This document shows, piece by piece, positions 34,373 to 43,929 of a stretch of DNA of 64,000 nucleotides. Position 1 is the first letter of the stretch. Each line of letters begins with the position of its first letter. The stretch comes from Ensifer adhaerens (GTDB taxonomy: Bacteria > Pseudomonadota > Alphaproteobacteria > Rhizobiales > Rhizobiaceae). The translations under genes were made by a program, and so were the position numbers. The notes beneath the pieces were generated by a model. That model made no database searches. It had not been told where the DNA came from and saw only the letters and a program-made list of their open reading frames with translations. Location: positions 2,762,509-2,826,508 of the forward strand of contig NZ_JABEKT010000001.1 in the NCBI RefSeq assembly GCF_013283195.1, in the 5' to 3' direction.

Positions 34373-35968
34373 TCACCGCCAGCTGCAGTCCCAGGGTTGC
34401 CCGCGTGCGGCACGGGCGCAAGCAAACGTGCGGCCACAGGCATGTGTGGCGCTCATCGACGTGCGGCCGCGGCCGGAACCCCGGCCGAGCGTCTGGCGGG
34501 CTGCAAGCTGGGCGCTGGCGGGACAGCTGGCAAAGCTCTTTTTCTTGGCGTCATCGGGTGCCGTGATGGTGTTCGAAGGCGCCTTCCTTGCAGGCGTTTC
34601 GCCGGTGCTGCGCGTCTTCGACGGATCCGGCAGCTTCGCCTCGCGCCTGATGTCAATGCAGCGGCCGCCCTTCAGCTGCTGGTTCTGGGCGCAGGCGAGC
34701 GGGCAGATCCGCGCCTTCTGCGTCCGCAACCGCTCCAGCACGCCATCGGAGGGTTCGAGTGCCGCAAGCTCGACCTTGCCGAGCCTGGCGAACTGCTCCA
34801 GCGCCCGGCGGCTGCCGAGCCCCCAGAGCCCGTCCTCGCTGCCAGCGCGGCATCCGACCCGATTGAGCTCCTTCTGGATCGAGCGCACCAGCTCGCGGTT
34901 CGGCTCGACGGTTTCCAGCACCGAGGTTTCGCTGGCCGACGGCTGCGTCAGCGCGGCCAGCTGCTCCGGTTCGGCGGGAAGCCCGCCCGCGGCCGGCGCT
35001 TGCTGTTTTGCCGCCTCCTCGGCTGCCGCACGCTCGATGATCCTGATCTTTGCCTTCGCCAGCGAAACGAAGGCGCCGGTGGGATATTGCTGCAGATAGG
35101 CGTCGAACAGATCGCGATCGCTCGAGCCCTTGATCGTATCCCAATAGGCAAGCTCGGCGGCATTGCCCTCCTTGGTGGTGCCGGGCGATACAGCGGTCCC
35201 CTGTGCCGTCGACGGGTTCAACACCACCTCTCCTGTCAGCGAAGAATTGTCCCAGGGCACCTGCTTGCCGTCCGTCGCCTCCAGCACGTCGCGGCGAACG
35301 TCGATCAGTTCGCGGGTGATGTCGCGCCCCGGCTTGCCCAGGTGGCGAAGCAAGGCGGCCGTGAACGGCGAGTTGCGCCCGGCGCCGTCCAGCGCGACAT
35401 TGCCGGGCTGGGTGGCAAAGGCGATCAGCGAGCCGATGCCGGTGCCGACCTTTGCCAGCCCCCTGCCGATCGAACTGGAGCGCGTGCCCATCGAGCGGGC
35501 GAGATTGACGGCGAGCGGATTGTCGCGGCAGGCATCGAGGAACACCAGGTTGACCCGGGTCTCGCGCTCCATCGCCGAAAGGATCAGGTTCATCGGCACC
35601 GCCTCGAATTCGAGGTCGATATAGGAGAGCAACTTGGCGTCGACGGGGGCGATGTAGTTCTCGCCGTTCACCTGCAAGCCGTGGCCGGCATAATAGAACA
35701 GCGCGAGGTCGGCGCCATCGAGCTTGCCGACAAAATCGCGAATGGTCCTGCGCACTCCGGCAAGGTCGAGGTCGCGGCCGACGACGACCTCGAAGCCGAG
35801 ATCCGTCAGCTTGCCCGCCATGTCGCCGGCATCATTGTCGGGGTTCGGCAACTGCGCCACATGCTGATAGGCCGAATTGCCGATGACCAGCGCCACGCGC
35901 TTTTCGGCAAGCGCCTGCGAAGAGATCAGCACCAGGAAGATCGTCATGACCATGCGAAGGCATTGCAT
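34373..35968 (-). CDS. exported caspase-family (orthocaspase) protein
   Basis: A 531-residue peptidase C14 protein. A Sec signal (about residues 1-20) precedes the caspase core: KRVALVIGNSAYQHV, the catalytic His in FYYAGHG (about 92-98) and the catalytic Cys in LVFLDACRDNPLAVN (about 140-150). The middle (about 270-340) is repeat-poor; near 365-410 a peptidoglycan-binding-1-like helix pattern occurs (SIQKELNRVGCRAGSEDGLW). A Cys pair, ICPLACAQNQQ, follows, and the last 60 residues are low in complexity, so a late frameshift cannot be excluded. ATG 35968 follows GGAGGGG. Bacterial members cleave after Arg or Lys. Confidence 0.88.
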   Translation of the reverse strand: MQCLRMVMTIFLVLISSQALAEKRVALVIGNSAYQHVAQLPNPDNDAGDMAGKLTDLGFEVVVGRDLDLAGVRRTIRDFVGKLDGADLALFYYAGHGLQVNGENYIAPVDAKLLSYIDLEFEAVPMNLILSAMERETRVNLVFLDACRDNPLAVNLARSMGTRSSSIGRGLAKVGTGIGSLIAFATQPGNVALDGAGRNSPFTAALLRHLGKPGRDITRELIDVRRDVLEATDGKQVPWDNSSLTGEVVLNPSTAQGTAVSPGTTKEGNAAELAYWDTIKGSSDRDLFDAYLQQYPTGAFVSLAKAKIRIIERAAAEEAAKQQAPAAGGLPAEPEQLAALTQPSASETSVLETVEPNRELVRSIQKELNRVGCRAGSEDGLWGLGSRRALEQFARLGKVELAALEPSDGVLERLRTQKARICPLACAQNQQLKGGRCIDIRREAKLPDPSKTRSTGETPARKAPSNTITAPDDAKKKSFASCPASAQLAARQTLGRGSGRGRTSMSATHACGRTFACARAARGQPWDCSWR

Positions 35969-36377
35969 GTCATCCCCTCCGGACATGCCTGTGCATGTCC
36001 CGCCAGCGCCGCGCATCACAGGATGCGCCAAGGGCACCGTACCACCTCAAGCTTGCCGCATAGGCTTCTCCTCAAATCGCTTGCGCCTTGAGGAGTCATG
36101 CCGTCGAACGTCGCGTGCCCCCGCCGCACACCGGCCTGTTTTCAGCAGGGTGCGGCCCCTAGGCGGCGCTGTCAATGCGGTCTGCCCGTACCTGCGACAC
36201 CCGCTCGGCATGAAACCGTGTCTCGGGGCCGTCCCCGAATTAACGGGCCATGGCCGCATTTCATTCAATTGCCAAATGGGATTAGCGCGCCCTAACCCGT
36301 TCTGCTTACGGCGCGTCGAAGGGTTGTTCGCGGCCCGGGTCGCCCCATCCGCACATCGGGCAACGACGGGCCAAAAC
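35969..36377. other. intergenic stretch without a gene
   Basis: About 400 bases upstream of the caspase gene. It should hold that gene's promoter on the minus strand. Only shadow frames are open, and I see no repeat or RNA signature. Confidence 0.35.
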
Positions 36378-36412
36378 GAAAAAACGGCGCCGGGAGATCC
36401 CGACGCCGTTTC
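36378..36412 (-). terminator. hairpin terminator after the secreted protein gene
   Basis: AAACGGCGCCGG and CCGACGCCGTTT form a stem about the GAGATC loop, 25 bases past the minus-strand stop at 36437; a T-run follows on the minus strand (AAAACG region read as TTTT). Confidence 0.7.
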
Positions 36413-36436
36413 GAATTCCGTTTTGAAGAGCTGCGC

Positions 36437-36700
36437 TTACTTGACGATCGCCGAGCCGTTGACGATCTCGACATTCTCATCGCCCTGCAAGCCGATGCGG
36501 TCTCCGCTCGGCGTGGTGACGAAGCAGCCGCTGGGGCAGATCATCTCGGTCGCGCCGGCGCTGATCGCCACTTCCATGCGGCTTTCGCCCTCGACGACAA
36601 CCAGAACAGCAGTCTCGCCATCCTTGTTCGTGACAGTCGCGGCAGATACCGCCCCTGCCGCCAGCACGCCGGAAAGCAAAGCAATCACAAATGTCTTCAT
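36437..36700 (-). CDS. small secreted protein
   Basis: An 87-residue exported protein. Residues 1-20 are a clear Sec signal ending VSA-ATV. The mature part is beta-rich (AVLVVVEGESRMEVAISAG) and has one disulphide-capable pair in MICPSGCFVT. No family recognised. ATG 36700 is the natural start, and the terminator at 36378 ends the transcript. It stands alone between the MscS channel gene and the caspase gene. Confidence 0.7.
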   Translation of the reverse strand: MKTFVIALLSGVLAAGAVSAATVTNKDGETAVLVVVEGESRMEVAISAGATEMICPSGCFVTTPSGDRIGLQGDENVEIVNGSAIVK

Positions 36701-36867
36701 CGCCCATCGACGCCCGCGGCGCCGCCCTTTTGCACAGCCGGCCGCCCCGTCGGATCGCGACGGTGGCTCCGGCCACCTCTTCAGCCCGTGACAGCCTAGA
36801 CCGTCAAAAGAAGAATTGCATGCTTTTTATCGCGGGCAGGCTGAATAGCGGCTGAACGCTCCGTTTA

Positions 36868-39648
36868 TCAGCGGTTGGGGTTTGAGCGGCGGCTGGAGGC
36901 ACGGCGCTTGCCGCCTTCCTGCTCGTTTTCTTCGTCCAACGGGGCTGCTGAAGCGGCCTCTTTCTTTGAGGCGGCGGCCCTCTCATCGGCCGAGGTCGCA
37001 CCCTTGGGCTCGCCGACCGTCTCCGGCTCGTGGCTCTCGATCCCGGTCTGGTTCTCGACGGGCACGTCTTCGATCTTGACCGGGAACGGCGCGCCGATGC
37101 CTTCGTCACGGAAGCGCTCGTAGATGGTGACACGCAGGTCGTTGCGCACGCCGCCACCCGTCAGGACGTCGGCCACGTAGATCCGGAGTTCGAAGGTCAT
37201 CCGGTCCTCGCCAAAGGCGGTAAAGCCGACGGTCGGCGACGGGTTCTTCAGCACCATCGGGTGGGCACCGGCGATTTCGGCGAGCAGGTCCATGATCCGG
37301 CGCGGCTCGCTCGCATAGGTGACGGTGACGGCGATTTCCGAACGCCCGAGCTTGTTGCGGTGCGTCCAGTTGCCGACCGACGCGTTGATCAGCAGCGAGT
37401 TCGGCATCATGATCGACTGGTGCTGGAAGGTCTCGATCTCGGTGGCGCGCACCGAGATGCGCTTGACGAAGCCTTCGGTCGTGCCGCTGACGATCCAGTC
37501 GCCGACCTTGAACGGGCGCTCGACTAGGAGGATCAGGCCCGAGACGAAGTTCGACACGATGTTCTGCAGGCCGAAACCGACACCGAGCGAGAGAGCACCG
37601 GCGACAAGCGCAAGATTGGAAAGATCGATGCCGGCCGCCGAAAGACCGATCAGGCACGCGAGCCCGACCCCGACATAGCCGATGCCGGTGCGGATCGAGT
37701 TTCTGACGCCCGCATCCACCCGGCTGCGCGCCATGATGTTGCCGTCGATCCAGCGCTGTACCCAGCGGGTGACGACGTAGCCGAGCGCGAAGAACAGGAT
37801 GCCCGCCATGATGCCCATGAGCGAGATGGTGATGGTGCCGATCTTGATCTCGGTGATGGCGCGATAGGTCCAGGACTCGATGTCGGCGACCTGGAAGCCC
37901 CATTGCAAGAGGATCAGCGGGATGAAGAACAGCGCCACCAGCGCGTAGATGCTGAGGCCCGCCGCCAGCCCGACCTGGTCGAGACCGACCTGCTCCAGCT
38001 TGTGGCGCCGCTCGAGATAACGTCCGGCTGCCGTTTCGGCGAAGGCCCCCTGGCGCGACACCGCCTTGCCGGTGAGGAACCCGATGTACATCATCACCAG
38101 AATGGCGCCAGTGATGATGATCTGCGTGGCGATGAAGCGGGAGAGACCGACATAGCCGGTCGCGGCTGCGATGATCAGCGCCGCACCGGTCAGCATCAGA
38201 CCGATGGAGACGATGCGCGGCCATGGGCGACCGGGCGCGTCAAACGGCTCGTCGCGCTTCAGCGTCGGCTTGATCCAGGCCGATGCGATGATGATCAGCC
38301 CGATGACGACCGAGGCTATGAAGCTCTTGACGACCGTCAGGACAACAGGCGAGCCGAGCGCCTCGCTGATGCCGCCGAAGAGGTAGTCGAGACCGTTGAC
38401 CAGCACCATGGCAAAGATGGTGATCAAGAGGACGTTGGCGCCGCGATCGGACACACGCACCAGCCGCCAGCGGGAATCCTTCGGCGACAGCACCGCATTG
38501 GCAAGCGTCGTGACGAAGAACCCGACCACGGTTACCGCAAGCGCGATCGCAATGATCGGCGTGATATCGGAGCGCAGCACGTTGAAACTGCGCAGGAAGA
38601 GAAAGCTCGAAACGGCGAAGGCAGCCGTCGAGAGCGTCGGAATGAGCGTCGACCAGAAGGCGACGGACAGGCGCCGGAAATAGCTCGGCTCCTCGTCGGA
38701 CTTGTCGTGATGGATGTAGGGCGAAAAAAGCCGGTTGCTGCCAACAAGGAAGATGAGTGCGGCGCAGATCGACAGGAAGAGTGCGGTCAGAAGCGGAATA
38801 CGCTTGTAGTTCCAGACGAAGGTCAGCCAGCTCGTCGTGCTGCGTGACAGCACCTTGGTTTCGTTGATCGTCGCCGAAAGCGCCTCGTCGAACATTTCGA
38901 AGGACACATCGGTGTTCTTCAACAGCGTGTTGGAAAACAGCGCGCGCCGCGTCGCCGTGATGCCGTTCGACAATTTCGTTGCCTGGACCGAAAGGCTTTC
39001 AGCCTCCCCCGTCAGTGCATTGATCTCACCGCGCTCGGCCAACAGCCGCTTTCGCTCTGAGGTGACGATGTCGGCCTCGGGCGGCTGCCCCTCGCCCGGC
39101 GGATCGCCGAGTTCGGTCAGCCGGGCCTTGATCTCGTCCAGCCGCGGGCGGGTGGCGATCGAGGTCGAGATGATCTGCTTGGCGACGGCATCGACCTGAA
39201 CCTTGAGTTCGGCAAGCGCGATGTCGTCGTCGCTGGCTTTGCCGACGAGGTCCTTCAGCCGCTGGAGTTCCTTGCCGGCCGTCGCCAGTTGCTCGGCGGT
39301 CTGGCTCTGCCCGGCATCGGCCGCGATGGTCGCGTCATTCGCCTGTGCTGCGTTCTGTGTAGGTGCCGCCGCGTTTTGGGCGGGTTGCGTCGCGCCCCCT
39401 GCGGGTTGCTGCGCATTCGGCGCAGGCTGCGCTTTGCCGTCGGAGGCCGGCTGCGAGTTCTGGGCGGGCTGGGCGCCTCCCTGCGCAGGCTGATTGCCGG
39501 TCTGGGCCGGGGCTTGCGCGGGCGTCTGGGCCAGTTGCGTCGTCGTCTGTGCCGGCTTTGCGGTTTGCGCCACGACAGCGCCGGCACCGGCCAGCGACAG
39601 CAGGCAGACGGAAACAGCGAGCAACTTTCCCACGAAACGCAATTTCAA
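36868..39648 (-). CDS. large mechanosensitive channel of the MscS/MscK family
   Basis: A protein of about 926 residues. A signal peptide (about 1-30) is followed by a Pro/Gln/Ala-rich spacer (about 30-100), a periplasmic coiled-coil region (about 110-260), about eleven transmembrane helices (about 300-690) and the MscS core. The pore helix and channel floor are in LVAGALSLGVGFGLQNIVSN, followed by FVSGLILLVERPFKVGDWIV and a C-terminal beta domain ending near 870 in a charged tail. No ATG opens the frame near the signal; TTG at 39648 is my choice and is uncertain. It guards against osmotic lysis. Confidence 0.88.
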   Translation of the reverse strand: MKLRFVGKLLAVSVCLLSLAGAGAVVAQTAKPAQTTTQLAQTPAQAPAQTGNQPAQGGAQPAQNSQPASDGKAQPAPNAQQPAGGATQPAQNAAAPTQNAAQANDATIAADAGQSQTAEQLATAGKELQRLKDLVGKASDDDIALAELKVQVDAVAKQIISTSIATRPRLDEIKARLTELGDPPGEGQPPEADIVTSERKRLLAERGEINALTGEAESLSVQATKLSNGITATRRALFSNTLLKNTDVSFEMFDEALSATINETKVLSRSTTSWLTFVWNYKRIPLLTALFLSICAALIFLVGSNRLFSPYIHHDKSDEEPSYFRRLSVAFWSTLIPTLSTAAFAVSSFLFLRSFNVLRSDITPIIAIALAVTVVGFFVTTLANAVLSPKDSRWRLVRVSDRGANVLLITIFAMVLVNGLDYLFGGISEALGSPVVLTVVKSFIASVVIGLIIIASAWIKPTLKRDEPFDAPGRPWPRIVSIGLMLTGAALIIAAATGYVGLSRFIATQIIITGAILVMMYIGFLTGKAVSRQGAFAETAAGRYLERRHKLEQVGLDQVGLAAGLSIYALVALFFIPLILLQWGFQVADIESWTYRAITEIKIGTITISLMGIMAGILFFALGYVVTRWVQRWIDGNIMARSRVDAGVRNSIRTGIGYVGVGLACLIGLSAAGIDLSNLALVAGALSLGVGFGLQNIVSNFVSGLILLVERPFKVGDWIVSGTTEGFVKRISVRATEIETFQHQSIMMPNSLLINASVGNWTHRNKLGRSEIAVTVTYASEPRRIMDLLAEIAGAHPMVLKNPSPTVGFTAFGEDRMTFELRIYVADVLTGGGVRNDLRVTIYERFRDEGIGAPFPVKIEDVPVENQTGIESHEPETVGEPKGATSADERAAASKKEAASAAPLDEENEQEGGKRRASSRRSNPNR

Positions 39649-39778
39649 AACCCTCAAAAGCCCAACCTCATCCCGATACGGAATCGCCCGGGCAGTCGTC
39701 ACAATGCGGTTTGAATACGAAAGACGGCGGAAAGATGCAAAGGCATGGTAAAACATGCCTTCACACCCCGTAAAACCG

Positions 39779-40339
39779 TCAGAAACCCGAGCCCGGCTGC
39801 GCCAGATAGGCGAGTTCCGCCGCCGTCGACGTTCGCCCGACGAAGGCGTTTCGGTGCGGGAAACGTCCATAAGTCTCGATCACCTCGCGGTGCCGGATTG
39901 CATAGTCGATATACATGGGATCGCCAAGTTCGGTGAAAAGCTTCACCGCCATGGTCTGGTCCGTCAGGTTCTCGGAATGCTCGAAGGGCATATAGAAGAA
40001 TGCCCGCCATTCCGGCTTCACCGCCATGTCGGCGCCGGCGCCGACGGCGAGCTTGGCTTCCCTGAGCGCCAGCCCGTCGGTCGCAAAGGCGAGCGGCGTC
40101 CCCCGGTACATGTTGCGCGGCAGCTGATCGAGAAGCACGATTGCCGCCAGCCGGTTTTCCGGCGTCGCCCGCCAGACGTCGCCGATCTCCCTGGCAAGGG
40201 CGAGATGCGAGGACTGGAAGCGCTGGTAGCAATGCTCGTCCAGCTCGCGGGAAGGCTTGAACCAATGGTCGAGCGACAGTTCCTCGAACCAGAATTTAAG
40301 GACTTCATCCGGGGTGCAGGCCTCAGCGTGATACGTCAT
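39779..40339 (-). CDS. DUF924 family protein
   Basis: A 186-residue protein of the DUF924 family. The pattern is complete: DEVLKFWFEE near the N-terminus, DHWFKPSRELDEHCYQRFQS, then LAAIVLLDQLPRNMYRGTPL and EWRAFFYMPFEHSENL. Members are all-helical and structurally related to TPR proteins; no activity is known. It lies 72 bases after the ABC permease gene in the same direction, so it may be at the end of that transcript. Confidence 0.9.
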   Translation of the reverse strand: MTYHAEACTPDEVLKFWFEELSLDHWFKPSRELDEHCYQRFQSSHLALAREIGDVWRATPENRLAAIVLLDQLPRNMYRGTPLAFATDGLALREAKLAVGAGADMAVKPEWRAFFYMPFEHSENLTDQTMAVKLFTELGDPMYIDYAIRHREVIETYGRFPHRNAFVGRTSTAAELAYLAQPGSGF

Positions 40340-40411
40340 TCGCTCCTCGTGTTGCGCAGTGGTCGATTGCTGGAACCAGGCGGCAATCGGTCCGTGTCCA
40401 TGCCGCGAGCT

Positions 40412-41422
40412 TTACACCACCTTGCGCTGTTTCAGAATGGCAATAAAGGCCAAGCCGCCGACAAGTCCGGTGACGACGCCGATCGGCATGTCCTCGGGCG
40501 CCATGACGACGCGGGAAAAGAGGTCGGTCCATATCAGCACCAGCGCCCCGACAAAGGCGGAAAGCGGGATAACCCGGACATTGTCGCTGCCCGCAAACAG
40601 CCGAACGAAATGCGGCACCATCAGGCCGACGAAGCCGATCGCACCGGAGAACGCGACCATGACACCGGTCAGGAGCGCCGTGACGACAAAGAGGACAAGG
40701 CGGAACCGGCGAACGGGAATGCCGAGCGTCGTTGCCGTCTCGTCACCCATGGCAAGCGCGTTGATCTCGCGCGCACGAAGCACGAGATAGCCGAGGCAGG
40801 CCGCCAGCACCACGGCGGGATAGACGAGATGCGGCCATTGCGCCAGACCAAGGCCGCCGAGCATCCAGAAGATCACGGTGTGCACCGCCCGGGGGTCGCC
40901 GAGGAAAATCATCAGGTTGCCGATCGACGTCAAGGTGAAGGCGACGGCAACGCCTGACAGCACCAGCCTGTCGGCGTTGGTGCCGAGCACCCGCGTCACC
41001 AGCGCCACAAGTGCTGTCGCGACCAGAGCGCCGGCAAAGGCAAACAGCGGCACCGTGGCAAGGCCGAGGATGAGGCCTGTGTGGAGAAGCGCGATGATCG
41101 CGCCGAGCGCGCCGCCGGAGGACACGCCGAGCAGGTGCGGATCGGCGAGCGGATTGCGGGTGACGGGCTGAAGCACGGCGCCCGTCAGCGCCAGCCCCGC
41201 CCCCACCAGCCCGGCAAGCACGACGCGCGGCAGGCGCACGTCCCAGACGATGCTCTCGCGGCCGGCCGACCAGGCGACCTCGACGCTGCCAGGCGAAAGC
41301 TTCGAGGCGATGATCGACCAAACGGTCGAAACCGGGATCGGTGCGGAGCCCAAGGAGACGGCAGCGGTGATCGTCAGGCACAAGAGCAGCAGTGCCACGA
41401 GAAAGGCGGTCGTGATCTTCAC
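40412..41422 (-). CDS. FecCD/BtuC-like ABC transporter permease
   Basis: A permease of about 336 residues from GTG 41422 (371 if ATG 41527 is used). It belongs to the FecCD family of iron-siderophore and cobalamin permeases. Diagnostic parts are DVRLPRVVLAGLVGAGLALT, the coupling loop TRNPLADPHLLGVSSGGALG and FVGLMVPHFVRL near the C-terminus, with about ten membrane helices. It is the third ABC component of the riboswitch-controlled operon. Confidence 0.88.
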   Translation of the reverse strand: MKITTAFLVALLLLCLTITAAVSLGSAPIPVSTVWSIIASKLSPGSVEVAWSAGRESIVWDVRLPRVVLAGLVGAGLALTGAVLQPVTRNPLADPHLLGVSSGGALGAIIALLHTGLILGLATVPLFAFAGALVATALVALVTRVLGTNADRLVLSGVAVAFTLTSIGNLMIFLGDPRAVHTVIFWMLGGLGLAQWPHLVYPAVVLAACLGYLVLRAREINALAMGDETATTLGIPVRRFRLVLFVVTALLTGVMVAFSGAIGFVGLMVPHFVRLFAGSDNVRVIPLSAFVGALVLIWTDLFSRVVMAPEDMPIGVVTGLVGGLAFIAILKQRKVV

Positions 41423-41599
41423 TGTCCGTCCCAGGTTCAAGATTGCAGAGGAGAGGACGAAAGCGGGCGACAAGGCACGCTTTCGCCAGAGGGCGGCGCA
41501 TCGGGCGTGACGCGCCGGCAATGCCATAACACGCTAAACGTGCTGCATGATTTGCCCTAAATCGACGCCGGTTTCAGGCAACATGCAGCCGCTGGCGCA

Positions 41600-42553
41600 T
41601 TACATCGCCTGCCCGTGAAAAGCCTTGGCCAGGCGGGCGATGGCATCGATGTTGCGCGGGCCCGGCGTCGCCTCGACATAGTCGAGCACGACGAAGCGGT
41701 CGTTCTTGACGGCATCGATGTTCTTGAAGGCGGGGTTGCTCTTCATGAAGGCGATCTTCTGCTCGGCGGTGACTTCGCCATAGTTGACGATCACCACCAC
41801 CTCCGGGTTCTTGTCGATCACCGGCTCCCAGGAAATCTCCGTCCAGCTCTTCTCGACGTCGTCCATGACGTTGACGCCGCCGGCCGCTTCGATCATCGCC
41901 GTCGGAATGCCGAACCGGCCAGACGTGAACGGCTTTTCCTCGCCGGAATCATAGACGAAGACGCGCGTCGGGCGCTCGATCGCACCGACGTCGGCGGTGA
42001 TCCTGGCGAGATCGCGGCGATAGCCGTCGACCAGCGCCTTGGCCTGGTCCTCGACGCCGAAGATCAGGCCGAGATTGAGCAGATCGACGAACATGTCGTC
42101 CATCGTCGGCTTATCCTTGGCCATGATGTGGATGCAGGATTCGGTCAGTTCGTAGACGTTGACCTTGAAGGGCGCCAGCGTTTCCGGCGTCACCTCGCCG
42201 CCCACCTTCATGCCGTAGTTCCAGCCGGCAAAGTAGAAATCAGCGTCGGCATTGAGCAGCACTTCCTTGGTCGGATATTTTTCCGAAAGCTCCGGCAGCG
42301 CCTGGACACCTTCGCGCAGCTTTTCATCCAGCGTCTTCCAGCCGGAAACGCCGGTGTAGCCGACCATGCGATCCTGCAGCTTCAAGGCCAGCATCATCTC
42401 GGTGAGGTTGACGTCGTTGGAGACGGCACGCTTTGGCGCCGCATCGAAGGTCACGTCGCGATTGCAGCTCTTGACGGTGACGGGATAGGCGAGCGCCGGC
42501 GTCGCGGCGAGCGCAAGGAGCAGAAGGGCCGAACCGGCGAACAATGTCTTCAT
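41600..42553 (-). CDS. periplasmic binding protein of the BtuF-like ABC importer
   Basis: A 317-residue exported protein. Residues 1-22 form a signal peptide (AATPALA). The rest is a class III substrate-binding protein: PKRAVSNDVNLTEMMLALKL near the N-terminus, a rigid helix in the middle, and VVIVNYGEVTAEQ in the second lobe. A Cys pair (SCNRDV, then ESCIHIM) may form a disulphide. It overlaps the ATPase stop by 4 bases. Given the riboswitch, a corrinoid (cobalamin or precursor) is the likely ligand. Confidence 0.88.
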   Translation of the reverse strand: MKTLFAGSALLLLALAATPALAYPVTVKSCNRDVTFDAAPKRAVSNDVNLTEMMLALKLQDRMVGYTGVSGWKTLDEKLREGVQALPELSEKYPTKEVLLNADADFYFAGWNYGMKVGGEVTPETLAPFKVNVYELTESCIHIMAKDKPTMDDMFVDLLNLGLIFGVEDQAKALVDGYRRDLARITADVGAIERPTRVFVYDSGEEKPFTSGRFGIPTAMIEAAGGVNVMDDVEKSWTEISWEPVIDKNPEVVVIVNYGEVTAEQKIAFMKSNPAFKNIDAVKNDRFVVLDYVEATPGPRNIDAIARLAKAFHGQAM

Positions 42554-43356
42554 GAAATCAATTCCTGTCGAGCGAGTGAAAAGGAAAATCGGGCGCCGTT
42601 GGAGACGGCATTACTGTGGGCGGTGGCGGTAACGCCGAAGGCGGCCGAAAGCGCCTTCGGATTGAGCACCTCTTCGGGCGGCCCGAAGGCCGTCATGCGG
42701 CCTTCCGTCAGGATCGCCACGTCGGTGGCAAATTCGGCGGCCAGGTTGATGTCGTGCAGCGTCGTAACGATGGTCAGTCGGAGCGTCTGCAGGAGGTCGA
42801 GGATTTCGAGCTGATGGCGGATATCGAGATGGTTGGTCGGCTCATCGAGGATGATGATGCGCGGCTGCTGGGCCAGCGCCCGGGCAATCAGCACCCGCTG
42901 TTTCTCGCCACCCGAAAGTGTCGAGAATTGCCGTCCGGCCAGGTGGGCAAGGTCGAGATGCTCGAGCGCATGCGCCACCGTCTCGCGATCCCTGGCCGTC
43001 CAGCCGCTCATGCCTTCGCGCCTGGGGATGCGGCCCATCATCACCACGTCGCGCACGCTGAAAGGGAAATCGCTCGGCATTTCCTGCAAGACGACTGCAA
43101 TGATCCGCGCCGCCTCCCGTGCCGTCATCGACCAGATGTCAGTGCCATCGACTTCGATCGTGCCCGCCGTCGGCTGGGCGGAACGATAGAGGCAGCGCAG
43201 CAGCGAAGTCTTGCCGGCACCGTTCGGGCCGAGAATGGCAAGCCGGCTGCCGGGCGCAATGGCAAAGTCGACCTCGCGGACCAGCCGCAGGTCCGGGCGT
43301 GGGCCCCAATCGAGCGCGCGGACACGAAGGCCGGCCCCTGTCGCGGTGCAACTCAT
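42550..43356 (-). CDS. ABC transporter ATPase of the BtuD-like importer
   Basis: A 268-residue ATPase. Walker A is LGPNGAGKTSLLRCL (about residues 48-62), the signature is TLSGGEKQRVLIARALA (about 145), and Walker B with the catalytic Glu is RIIILDEPTNHLDIRHQ. The Q-loop and an H-loop (TTLHDINLA) are in place. ATG 43356 follows GGGGAGGG; an upstream ATG at 43374 lacks a site. The stop overlaps the binding-protein start. Confidence 0.92.
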   Translation of the reverse strand: MSCTATGAGLRVRALDWGPRPDLRLVREVDFAIAPGSRLAILGPNGAGKTSLLRCLYRSAQPTAGTIEVDGTDIWSMTAREAARIIAVVLQEMPSDFPFSVRDVVMMGRIPRREGMSGWTARDRETVAHALEHLDLAHLAGRQFSTLSGGEKQRVLIARALAQQPRIIILDEPTNHLDIRHQLEILDLLQTLRLTIVTTLHDINLAAEFATDVAILTEGRMTAFGPPEEVLNPKALSAAFGVTATAHSNAVSNGARFSFSLARQELIS

Positions 43357-43393
43357 CGGCTCATCCCTCCCCATGTACGCATTCGACAGGCGT

Positions 43394-43807
43394 TCATTGG
43401 AAATGCCCGCCGATATCTTCGGAGATGAGCAGCGCTGCCGGTATGCGCGCCAGCGTCTTGGCGCTCAGCCCGCGCGGCCGTTCGGCCGCCCGCGTCATGC
43501 CATCGTTGCGCCCGGCATAGGTGGTGGCGAAGGTGATGAGATCGTCGATATCCTCATCGGGCGAGATATCGCCGAAGAGATAGGTCGCCTTGCCCGTCGC
43601 CTGGAAGGCGATGGTACAAGGCCGGGTGCAGGCAGCCATGCAGACCGTTCCGGCGATCGAAAAATCCCGGTCGAGCGGCGCGCCGAGGGCGGCAATGCTG
43701 CGGTTCAGCCGCTGGATCAGATCCGCGCCCGGGCGGCAGGGGCCGCCGGTGAACCGGCAATCTGTGCAGACCGTTATCTTGTGCTGTCGGGATGCCAGAT
43801 TGGCCAT
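43394..43807 (-). CDS. DUF1636 cysteine-rich protein, first gene of the riboswitch operon
   Basis: A 137-residue cytosolic protein of the DUF1636 family, whose ferredoxin-like fold binds a metal or cluster through cysteines. They appear as TVCTDCRFTGGPCRPG (about residues 13-27) and GTVCMAACTRPCTIAF (about 53-68). Start ATG 43807 follows GGAGAAG; the long frame that runs upstream into the riboswitch is not translated from there. In other alphaproteobacteria DUF1636 genes also follow B12 riboswitches, so a role in corrinoid uptake or handling is likely. Confidence 0.88.
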   Translation of the reverse strand: MANLASRQHKITVCTDCRFTGGPCRPGADLIQRLNRSIAALGAPLDRDFSIAGTVCMAACTRPCTIAFQATGKATYLFGDISPDEDIDDLITFATTYAGRNDGMTRAAERPRGLSAKTLARIPAALLISEDIGGHFQ

Positions 43808-43929
43808 ATCTCTTCTCCGCCGGATCGGGCCGGAGAGAATATGGCAGAGCGATGTGATGACGGGTGACCGCCGCGCAAAAACCAGTTCTTGTCCATCGGA
43901 ACACCCCGTCCGTTGTGGTTGATCGGTTC

